Source: Phoebastria nigripes
Lineage: Eukaryota > Chordata > Aves > Procellariiformes > Diomedeidae
Direction: 5' to 3'
Assembly (NCBI GenBank): GCA_035582835.1
Contig: JAYKAV010003099.1
Span: forward strand, 1 to 64,000
Length of the DNA: 64,000 nt
The notes under the pieces were generated by a model. It saw nothing but the letters and a program-made list of their open reading frames with translations. It had not been told where the DNA came from and searched no databases. Shown one piece after another: positions 37,101 to 49,100 of the stretch. A program made the translations under genes and the position numbers. The stretch's first letter is position 1. The number at the start of each line of letters is the position of its first letter.

Positions 37101-40100
37101 GATGTTTCACAGCTTCGATATTTTACCCAGTCCAAATGCAGTGTCACAGCAGGAACTGATGTATTTTCATTCCTTCCTGTTGTCAGCTTCAGGTGGCAAA
37201 ACAAACTTTGACATAACTACGTGCAGACAGTTAATTGTAGAATATTGCACTCAACCAGATCTCCTGTAAGGTGTCTGGTTAGAGTGTTTTAATAAAAACA
37301 AGTTGGAGCAGGGGGGTAGACGGGACACACGACACACAACAATGATGACACTGACACTACAATTGTGATTTTGGAAATACAAGTGGAGGAAATATCTAAC
37401 CTTGTACTTAACTAAAGCTCAAATAATGGCTTACCTAAGAAATAACTTGAGGTGAATGCCTTTGAAATAGGTAATGACTCAGTAATCCTGACCTTTTTCC
37501 TTACTATTTATCTCAAAATGACATTTTGAATAAAGGAAAAATATTTTTTAAAATAGTAATTAAAGATAGGATTTTCATGACATTTTTCACAAACTTTCTT
37601 TTTTTCTGTCCGAGTAAGAAATAATCTTTCTATATTGTTCTCAAATGAAAACATAAAGCCAGGTGTTGTCTCTTTCAAAAATTCTCATTGTTTTCCCTCT
37701 CCTGGATAATACTAAAGTGAATGAAAACACCACAACATATATTTTCACTCATGTTACGTGGTAGCGTTGGAATACCCTTACTGCAGATCAGAGGAGATTC
37801 TGTGAAAGCAGCAGCAGTGCTGAGAGGGTGCTTTTCTTAAACTAAACTTAACCAAAACATGTAGCTTAATTGCACTGGTTCCAAAACTAATTATTAGCCA
37901 GTTGCTTCTCTCAGGTGCTCATGTGTAGGATATGTTTGTGAGGAGGAGCTTCTGTTCAATGAAAAGTTTCTTTCTATATTTAAAACTAACACTAACTTTT
38001 TGGTCTGGAATGATTACATGACATGTTCAGAAACATTTCCCTCATTAGCTCAGACTGTGACTTTTGCATCCTCCTTCCAGCTGGTGGAGACAGGATCCTC
38101 AGGGCAGCGTGCCACTAACCACTACATGAGCCTGACACCCAGTGAACTCATTTCACAGGGCAGCCTCTTTTCCATTTGTAATGTTGCATGTCATCTCTGA
38201 AAAGTAAACTGTTATGTAGGCATCCTTTCAGTTGTTACATTTATTAATGCATTTCTTATTGTATTAGGAAATTTGTATCTTCAGTTACATGATTTAATTT
38301 TTTTAATGTGTATAAAAGAAGAACATTGTTTTGGGGGTATATGTGCTCATTTTCTAATCAGTCTTCAATTAAAACACAGGAGGGTGGGAGCAGTGACTTC
38401 AACAAACAGCCAAGATTATTGCTAATGTCTGTTGTTAAACCATCATATTTAGAAGAGCTGGTGGAAGAACTATTGTTTCCCCCATTAAAATTTTCAGTGA
38501 ATTTTTTTTTTATTTCAATAGAAAGGGGTTTTTTTACAATTTTACCAATAATTCAAGGTTTGTGATGTTTATGATTCTTAAAAATTTGTCATTAAATCTA
38601 AAATGTATGATTTTTAAAAAAACTTTTTTAGTTGTAAGGTAACAGGATGAATTTGTAGATGAGAGCTCAGAAAATGCTGGATTACCACCTGGGGCAATCC
38701 TAGACACGTGCGACATGCCTCCTTAAACACAAATTAGTTGTTCATAGAAATAAGATGTTGCATTTTTAACAGATAGGCAGTTTTTTGAGAGCTCTCTCTT
38801 ACACCACAGCAAGATTTCCTATTAAATGTAGAATAGGCTTCCAGAGTGCTCTAGGATCTGTCTTCTCTAAGTACCGACTAGCTGGCTTCCCGGGCATGCA
38901 GAGTGGGAGGAAATTAAAATAGGAAATCAGAGGGTCAGGCTCACAATTAACAGCATGTCAAAAGTCTCATGGGCTGGCTAAACCCATGTCAGTGCTGCAG
39001 CAGTTCATTATGGCTTCCAGAAGTCGTGTAGGACTTAGTAGAGAAGCTAATGGCTTTCCCTTGTATCATATGAATGAAAATAGGCTGCAGTGCAATAGTG
39101 GGTTATCACACTGAATTTAGTATGAAGTCAGCATGATGGCTGTGTTAAATGATACAGGCTCATAAAGCACATTAAATTCCAGTTGTTGTAACCAGGCTCT
39201 CGGAGCTCTGCCACACAGAATTTGTGTACGGTAAAGGTTTTCCATGGCATCACGACAAGCAAGGATCTCTACTTAGGAAGAAAGCTAAGCCAGCGTGTAC
39301 CTATTTGAACAAGGATGGCTGCAATCAGAAAGAAAATACTGCAGGCTATAGCAGGCAAGACTCCCTGCGTGCGCTTTGGTCCTTCTACCTTGGGAAAATT
39401 GGCGTAGAGGAAGATAGATACAATGAAGGTGGTGCCAAGAAAGCAGATGCCCAGCAAAGGGACAGCAAATGGGAAAGAAACGTACTGAGAGCAGTCGGGT
39501 TTTGTTGCAGGCCTTGCCAAACAAGAACTGTAGCACAAGGCAGGCAGGGCTGCCCTTTGGGAACCCCAGTCTGCCTGGCTCTCCTACCTTTCCAGTATGA
39601 TGGTTTACAAGAAACTTGAATTTTGGGGCTTATTTCTGCTGTCTGCTTTGGAGTGAACCTCCCGAATGCATGCAGCTTGCCTTTGTAAAGAGATACGATA
39701 TCTGCAGGGGAAATTGGTGAATAGATCCTTAGTACTGAGTAATAGGACAAAAATGTGAAACAGCTTTGGAGAATCTTGCATCTAGATCTGTCGGAGCAGG
39801 CAGAGGTGTCATCCAGCTTGTTCCCACTTTAAATTCTTTGTTAATGTTTCCAGCTCTCTAGAAAATTTGTAAAAAGTTCATAAAAACTATAAAACGATTA
39901 GTTACCTGCCTTTACTGGGTGTAGTGATCACAAGCTGTTGTTTTTGTTAGCTGGTTGGATGACTTGTGATATGAATTTTTTTTTTGTTTTAATTTAAAAT
40001 ATCCTTTATGCTAATGTTTTTGTTTTTCTGGAACTATTCTGCTCCTATGAACATTCACAGTATACAAAGTAACACTTTAAAAATCAAATAGATATTTTAA

Positions 40101-43100
40101 TATTTTTGTTAGCTCACACTCGGATGTACTGAGTATTCAGATATGCAGGAAGGAATTGCAGTGATAGGTCTGTGCTTTGTTCAGATTGAATAGTTACTAG
40201 GTAATCCCCTCAGTCCCAAGCCTCCTATTTCATACTGGCAAGAAAAAGCCCATGCATCCAAATCCCTCATTCTCTTCATTTTACTGTCTAAGAGGGACAA
40301 ATTCCTTAATTCCCTAGAGCTGCTGTATAGCTATTCTTTAAAAAAATGTATTAATAAAAAAAAAAATCCTCCCTCAAATTTGGGAAGCCCTTTTTAGGAG
40401 AATAATGACAACAAGTCCATACTACCCCTTTGTACCATAATCTCTATAATCAGGAAAAAGCAACACAGTTAATAAAATACACAAATTTAATTTTCTCATA
40501 ACTAAAATATCTTTTGAAATTATTACAGAATTCTCCTTATTAATTCCCATATCCTGTAGTCACATTTTCTGTGTATATTTTTTCTATCTCAAGTACATTT
40601 AGGTGTCAATTAAATTTGAAATATCTACATTTGTCAGCATTTCATTTTTGGCCAGTGTGATGTGCTGCTGATTTGTCCATGCATCCTGACACATGAAAAA
40701 AGCTCCTGAGATGCAGATCTTCCTCATTAAAAAAGAAACCCATACTATCATAATGGTACGCAGAGCCATGGAGCGCATCCCCAGCTTTATTGCACTGTGT
40801 ATCTGACATGATATTTAAAAAGGAACAGCCACGGCTGTCAGTACTGTCATATGCTAGTGCTAACCGAAGACATGTTAAACTAAACATTAGAAAGAGATCA
40901 GCAAGTCATCTGCATGGTAACTCAGCTAAGAGATTAGGTAGGCAGGAGCTGGTGCAGTCATGTGGAGATGATGAGGGTTGTAGCTGTGACGGACACATCC
41001 TTTTTTCCCTCTAAGACTGCAGCAGTGCCTGCCTTGTAGCCGGGCTCGCTGTGACCTGCCTTTTCAGAGACAGCTCTTTGTGTATGAAATTCTAGCAAGT
41101 GGTGGGTGGCAGACTGCAGGAGAGTTGCCGAATTGGGTTAATGAGGGAATAGGCACTTTTTTTGGATTCTACTGCCTCAAGCTAATAAAAAATTTAAACT
41201 TGGACAATTTTAGATTGTTCATCCCTTATCTAGGACCAAAATCTCTTACAGAGCACACCAACAGTGAAACTTAAGTGCTTTCTTTTTTCTAATCATGAGA
41301 TCCCACTTTCATTTAAGGAGTCTTGCAACAGCAACAAAACCGGTGCATATTAACTTGCTATNTATTTAATCTTATTTGCACTGAAGTGCAATTGATGATC
41401 TAGCCAGCAAGATCCTATCTTATTTCTTCATAGTTTGTTCCCAGTTTATTTAGTATGTGCACACAGACACAATGCATTTTAATTTAGCATAGTCTGAAGG
41501 CAAACAAAATGTATCAGAGGCAGTGCTTTAAGGGGAACTGCACCAATACTTTTGTTATATGCAGTTACCAAACATTTAATGTATCAGCAAGATATGTGGA
41601 AATTCAATATCGCTCTTGATTTCTGGAAATAATTTTAGATTTTCTGGAATCATGTTAAATGGTAATTTACTCTCCTAAGACAATAAGACGTGTATGTAAG
41701 TTCAAAAAAGAAATATTTTTGAAGTATCTTTGATTTCTGATTTATTTTAGGTGGAGCCTTTTGTTAATGTAAATTGAAATTTTTGGATAATAGTCACTTT
41801 CTTAAAAAAAAAAAAAGGGAAAAAAAAAAGAAAAAAAAAAAGAAGTTAAAAAAAACGTTATAGCAAATTTTTCCTGATGCAGTGGCACCACCTCACTTTC
41901 CCTGGATGCCTATTATAGCAGAAGAGAGGAAAGGAACAGCTATGCAACAGCTTTAATTGGAGTACCACAGACTATGATTTAACACTATCAGCTGCATCCA
42001 CTGCCACAGCTATTTTAGACTTTTTATTAATTAGCTCTGACCTGATTGTGAATAAACATTTATTCACAGTGGCAGCTCGGGCCCTCTTGAGCTGTCAGTT
42101 GCAGTGTCCAACTTCTCTTTTTCTGACCTAATCTTATAGACTGATTTTCATAACTTTATTATATAGTTATTTAGTGATTGAGACAAAAGAACTAAAAGAG
42201 TAAAGGCTGATTATGAATTCAAGTGCCNCTAGAGGTAGTTTGTTAGTATGTCTGTACTATAAAGGCAACAAATCAAATTCTTTCTCTTTCTATCCANGCT
42301 TTTGGTCCTGTTCTGATTTCAGCATATCCTCACCTTATCTATAACGTACATAGTGGTGTGATACGTTTGCATTGCTCTACGGTGTCTACAGGATCAGGAC
42401 CTATCCTTTGTTCCACATGATGAGCCTGATTCTGCTTACACTGAAATAACAAATTTTATTCTGGACCTCAGGAGTAGCAAAATTAGGCTCCCATCTCAAT
42501 TGTGTATTGCTTTGTGTCATTCACGATGTATGTTTTGATTCACTACAATAACTAGGATATTATCAGTGATATGTGGTTGATAAAATGAAGATGTTTGGGA
42601 AGAGACCTCATTCAGACGGCTAGAAACAATGTTTGCTTTTGTGATCATAGTGATTTCTTTTCCATTGTTTTAGTGATGTGGGGAAAAAAAAAGAGACCTG
42701 TAAATGATGCTTGCTAGCAACATCTATCAGTGTTCATCAGCCTGTTGTTTGGTCCATAAGACATATAAAGGTGGTTTATAATGCCGTTGAAAAGAGGTTT
42801 TCTTGGGTTTTTTTCATTTCCACTCATGCACACTTAGATATGCCAGAATGCAACTGAAATGGGGAGAATAATTAAGAAACAATAGATAACTCTTAAAAAT
42901 TAAGTATATGGTTTTTTATAACTGCATATAGTTTTGGTGGCTCTANGCAATGTTGTCCTTGAGTTTTAGTAGATTGAAAAGCATTGGGCTATGGTGTAGA
43001 GGCCTCTGATTAGTACTGGTAAATCTTGATGTGCTTTTACTGCTTTCAGTTCCTTATGAAGCATTTGTCTTAATATTTAATTTGTGAGAATATATTTTCT

Positions 43101-46100
43101 ATAAGCTTTTTTGCCATCTGGAGCTTCAGTGTTTCAGAGGGGAATGAACAGTGGCCCTTGCTTCATACTTTACTAAAGATTAGCGTATTTTAGCATTACA
43201 AATGAGGCGATATTTGCTATTAATTTCTTAATACTCTTCAACCTCTTCATGCCAGGGTATTTCTGCTTAAGTACCCTGCTCCTGTACTCTTTCTTCTACT
43301 ACTAAAGCTGATGATAGTGCATTTAATTGTTTAAAGCAGTGATAGCCACTTCTGAATTTGCTTCAGGGGAAACAGTGAATCTTAGAAGCTTCTACTTTAT
43401 GCAGAAAAGAGTAATTTACTGGGTTTTTGGTTAAAATGAAGTGAAGCTACTGATAGCTACAATAAATAATAGAAAAAAAATTCATAAATTCAGCAAGCTT
43501 TAAATATTTTTCTTTTATCCCCCAACCAGTGTATGTTTACCCAGACTTATATAGGCATGCACAGTTAGTTTTACATTCACTAAAAATTTAGGCATTGTCT
43601 TCATTAGGTACAAGAGCAAATCCTGGAGATCTGACCTCTCTCTATAAAATAAAGATGACTAATATGTTCTTGTCAAAAGTCTGGTGAAATGTTTGGGGGG
43701 GGGTGTTGGTTTTGGTTTTGTTTTTTTCTTTTAATTACAGCTAAAGTGTGTTTCCAGAGGCATTTCTGATTTTAAGATGTTTTCATCTGAAAGGATTTTT
43801 GTTCCAGGACGCTNCTAATGAATTCATAGATTGATAGTTACTGTCCTGTGATACAGGAGAAATTAACTTGAGTCCCTTTTCTGCCAGACTTTGAAAGTAG
43901 TTACCCATTGAGGAAAGAAACTTACACACCTTACTTGACAAACTGCATTTCACATAAATCCTTGGGCGGTTTTGTTTTTATCCTAGTGTGAAGCAATTTC
44001 AGATCTCAAAACCAGATACAAGTAGGAATTGTTACCCTCAAGTCAGCTCCTCTCATATATCAGATTAATATCAGTCTAAATATCTATAAAGCAGAGAGGT
44101 AGATCTAATATTTGTTTGCTTGTAGTCAGAGCTCAGAGAATCTGAGGGGCAAAGATGTATTTCTAAAGAATAAAAAGATGCCCAACTCCCTAGAAAATGT
44201 AGTGGGGAAAAGGTGGGTTTCTGTATTGGCTTCTTTTGCAATATGGGTGTGATTGCAGGTCTTAGTACCCTTCCCGACTAGATGGCACCTTAGACGTTTT
44301 TAGAAGAGTTGTATTTTCTGCCTGAAAAGTAGAGCTCAACATTTACCCGTAGAGCTCTTTGCGGTGGCAGTCAGTCACGTTCAGAAATGATTTAGAGCCT
44401 ATGAATTGCTTGGTTTCTCTCTCCTCTGGAGCTTTGAATGTGACAACTTGATAACTTCCTTTTCTCTTCCTGTTTCCCTCAGCCTTGTAAAGCCTATGCG
44501 ACACTATACAGTCTTCCTCTCTGAGGACTCTTCTGATGATGAATTTCAGCAGGAAGAAGATCCTGTGTCTGGCTTCTCTGAAAACTTTTTCTTCTCTGCT
44601 CCTTTTGAATGGTCTATCCTTTATTCTTTCATTGTATTAATTCAGACTTCAAACAATGGTTTTTGCATTGGTCAGGGTGCCTGCTCCTGTACTTGGAATT
44701 TTGGAAATGCTCCTGCAGTCTCTGTACGGCGCTTGATGAATGTTCAGTATTTCTCCTGCCTGTTTGTTTTGATATTTAGCGGCATGCAAAAGCATACTCC
44801 TGCATGAAACACTATGCAGCAATGCACAGCTTATGGTTTTACATTGACTCGAGCTCTGTGGGATGTAACCCTTCCACTTGCCCTTTGTTCCAATGTGCTG
44901 CTTGTGTTCCTGTCCAAACCTTCTGCCATTCTTCCTTGTGCAGTGCTAGCTGTGCTTTTTGGATTGTCCTGTGAGCCTTATTTAGTGCAGTTACCGGCTT
45001 TTTCTTGTTTCACTTGCTTGATCCCAGCCTCTCGGTTCTGTCAAGTACCACATCCTCAGTGAGTAGGGGGAGTCGCCATGCAGATGTCCTCCGAGGGTTT
45101 TGAGTACAATCTGACCTAAAATTATACAAGAAACAGGAAGCAGTTTGTTGGGTTTACTCACAGTGTTATTTGTATCCAACTTTTTAATTTGTAAATTGTT
45201 GTAAATTCCCAAACCTCTGTAACTTAGTCTTGCCTAGTTTTGAAACACGGTGCTGAGCAACTTGGCCATATTGCAACTACCAATTGCGAGAACTGTACGT
45301 TTAAGCACTGACTGCAGGATTTTGCCACCTGCCCAAGGTACCCATGTTAGGGGAACGAGTGTTGCCTGTCCGCTCCTGTTTACCTGGCCAGCCTTCCCAG
45401 GGGCCCGAGCATATCTTTTTGAGATGAGAGTAACACTGTCACGTGGAGGGTGCACGCTGATGCAGCTGTACTAAATACCTCTCACTGCATATTTGAACAT
45501 ACCAACCCCAGAGGGAGGGCAGTCTGGAGCTAAGGCCTCAGTGAATGTCATCCAGAGGATTTGTTTAAATTGCACAGAATTACACTTACTCTTTTAACAA
45601 ATGCAGTTACTGGCTTGACCAGAACCTGTAGGAAGGAGTGCCAGGGTACCGTGAGCTGCTGCTTCAGAAATCTGCGTGATGCCAGATCGGGGCAGTTCTG
45701 GGTGCTGGGAGATGGATACCCAGTCACATCTGAGCAACTGGAGCCTGCCGGATGCCATTGTGTTAGACTAGGCTGGAGACAGAGGCTGCCAGTTTGATAG
45801 TGGAGTCTCCAATTGCTAAAATTCATTGTGTCATGCAGAAGGCAGGTTCAGAGACTGACAGGGAAGGGATGTGACTGCAGGCAGTTGGGCATGGGGAGAC
45901 AGACATATAGGTTCAGTAGCAAAGGGCCAGAAAAATGTTCCCACACTCTTGTGTTTGGGGTGGAGGAGGCCAGGCCACTAACATGGTTTGTTTGCAGAAT
46001 ATTCCTCAGGGGGTTTTTTTGCAGTGTGATCTAATGCTTAGCAGATGAGCACATATTATGTGAGAAACTAAAGATACAACCGAGATTTGCAAGATCACCC

Positions 46101-49100
46101 TCTTCCTAAGGACATGTACCATTAGCTGTCTGTCTTGTACTTGCATTATTTCATTCTTGTGTTGCTAGCTGAATGCCTGCTATTTATGTGTTGATGAATG
46201 AAGTGAGATGGACTGTTTGTAAATTTGCATGATATAGATGTATTATAATAAAATATGGAAAGAGGAGGAGAGTTCTTCCATAGTATCTGATTTTGCAGGT
46301 CTCACAAATATTTTCTTTTAATTGAAACCTTGTTTAAATGCCACAGTAAAACTGGCTGCCAGTCAAATGCCAATCACCACAGATATGTATGGCACTTCTT
46401 GTTATTAATTGGATGCACATTATGCTGCTGTTCTCTGTACACAGAACCAATATGCAAATCTGCTGGTGTTCATTTTTTTGCTGAGGTATGTGCAAGAAAA
46501 GCATCCTGCTAACTCGGCCTTGGCTGTAAATGTAAAATAGGTGTCTCCATAATGGATTGTGTTGTTTCTTGATAAGATGACACCAATGTAATCATTGGAA
46601 CCCTGCACAGCGTTCCCAATTATTGCAGGAAAACACTGAATTATGTTCTGTGCTGAGTTAGCTTGAAGCAAGAGAATGTAAGTAAGTGCCTGCAAAGCAC
46701 AGGGCACTTTGCAGTGCACTTGCTCTGACTTCTTGCGTAGAAGGACCGCGCACAGTAGCAGTGGTCTGCTTGAGGGGGAGGGCCAGACTGTCAAAATGGA
46801 GAGCTAGCGTCCAGTTATTCCTGCTCCGAGAGAGTTCCCTCATCAGCCTGTCTGTAACTGCATGATCACAGCTTTCCTCTGAGTACTTCCCACTTATGCC
46901 TTTTTCCTTTCTGAAAACCCCTCGAGTGCCAAGTCATCTTCCTCTGTCCTTCTGCCCTTGGTCACTTTGCTCGCGCACCTGCTGTTCACAAGGCAATGTA
47001 AGCTGTATTTTGCCACCCAAAAGCTTTTTGTAAAGCCATCCAGCTCCTTAGTAAATACTTGTTTAAAAAAAAAAATTAGACAGTCATTTGCAACATGATT
47101 TTTGTTTCTCTCCTAGGCCTCAGCCGTACCGGGCCCTGAAAGAATCTGATAGTGCTGATGGGGAAGAGGTGGTCAGTCCAGAAAAATCAAAAGAGCCTCT
47201 GCCTCCAAGCCCTCTGCTCTCAAGCAGGGTCACAGAAATCAACCTTCTTGAAGACATTTTCCCCAACTTAGAAGTAGAAACACAGCCTCAGCCTCTCAGC
47301 CAAGCTAAGAGCCTAGAAGACCTGCGGACTCCCAAAGAAGAGGGAGATCAGCGATGCACATTTGATTACCAGGTTTGGACAGGGTTTCATGTACGCTGGG
47401 GGATTTTGCACAGAGCTAGCACTGGCTGTCTTCCATTATTCTCTGAGGAACATTTTCATATTATTGGGTAGATGTATCCATTTTCCAGCCATTTGTTCAT
47501 GCATTTCAAAGCTCATTTCTGAATTAAGAAATTATTGGAATGGGACTCAGTTATAAGACAGTTACTTTTTCAACTAAAACTACAGCCTTTACTTCTAAAG
47601 GAGGAAATATTTGCCCTGTTCCTCAGAATCTGTTTTGTCCATTGGCTATCACATGGAGTTACCTTTGAAGGTGATGCTCAGCAGTGAGAATGAATACCTG
47701 GGAATTTTCAGGTCCCCTCCAAACTGCATGTTTTTTTAAATGACCTTCTTTTAATCTGGCCATTTTGGTCTAGGCATCATTTGAACAATCTAGATTGTAG
47801 AAGAGAGATTCTTTATGAAGAACTTCACTGAATATATGCAGCTTAGAAAGCGCCAAACTAAAGCAGACTCTGAGATCTTCATGTGATGTGAAAGCAAATA
47901 ATGTCATTTCTACCTTATAATAATATTTAATTTAGTGTTATATCCAGATATTTCATTTGACAGCTTTTCCCATGCAGCAATTAAGGCTTCTCAATCTCTG
48001 TACCTTAGATACAGGTATGTGCTCCTTACTTGGCTAATAACAGATGCCACAATATGTCACAGCTGAACAACTCATTAGAGGCAAAGCTGGAATTAAAACT
48101 GCAGAGTCCTGCTTCTGATTTCCTGTATGTCCATCTAGGCTGCATGCTGTTGTCCCTCTCCAGTGTTCACAGTCTGCGGACAGATCCTCTTCTGCTCATA
48201 GCTCAGCAGCCTGTCTTCACTTTATGCTCTATGTTGTGAGGAGATCAGTAAAAGTTAACATTTTTTTTTTTTATGCTTTCTTGCAGAGAATGGATCTTGG
48301 TGTGTCTGAGAGGAACAGGATTGTGCCAACCATGAAGCTGTCTCACCCTTACAACAAGCTGTGGAGTATGGGTCATGATGATATGGCTATTCCGACCAAG
48401 TATTCCCAAAGCTCACCGGAAAGACCCTTGACTGCACTTGGTAACATGCCGCCAATCACAAGGAGACCCCGGAGCAGAGACAGCATTCTGGCTCCTGCAG
48501 AAAAGGATGAATCAAATCCTGCCATTCAAGGGAACATCACCATTCCTAGGCCACAGGGAAGAAAGACTCCTGAACTGGGGATAGTGCCACCACCACCAGC
48601 ACCCAGGGCTTCCAAGCATCAGACTCCAGCTGGACCAACAGAAATTCTCACCACCCACGCTACAGGACGTAGCCATTTGGTTTCAGATCTTATCCCAGAG
48701 CCCTTTGGAGTTGGTAGTGTGTCCTTAGACCCTGAAATCCAGCAGTCTGTAAATTATTCCTCTCATCCATCTCAGCTTTTGTCCAGTGCTACCAGCACTG
48801 CTGAGATGCTCCAGCCTGTCAAGGTGAAGGCAGATAATACAGGTAATGAAAGCGACTACCTTCTTAATCTCCTGGATCCGTTAAAAACAGCCAGCTGGCA
48901 AAGCAGTGGCCCACAGCAAGGTCCCCGCAGCCTGCAAAGCTCAGCCACTCCACCTTCTGCAGCTAGCTTTGTCTCAGTGGCAAGTGACTTTGTGCCTCCT
49001 CCAGCTGCACCATTTGTCCAGCCACTTGGTTATCCTTCCCCAGCACCACCACCTTTTTTACAGCCATCTCCTAATCCATTTACGCAAACAGTGCCAGGAG

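Larger units (their letters stand above)
34643..44482 (+). other. DENND1A intron, about 9.8 kb
   Basis: AT-rich. It includes an interrupted A tract (41804-41855), a perfect palindrome at 42047-42068 and N bases at 41362, 42228, 42297, 42946 and 43814. At about 39224-39750 several frames on both strands stay open, but none has a recognisable protein. No extra exon was found. Confidence 0.6.

Noticed and set aside
44991..46843. Several 60-124-codon frames on both strands in the DENND1A intron
   Set aside because: None has coherent domains or splice signals; they overlap one another in several frames.
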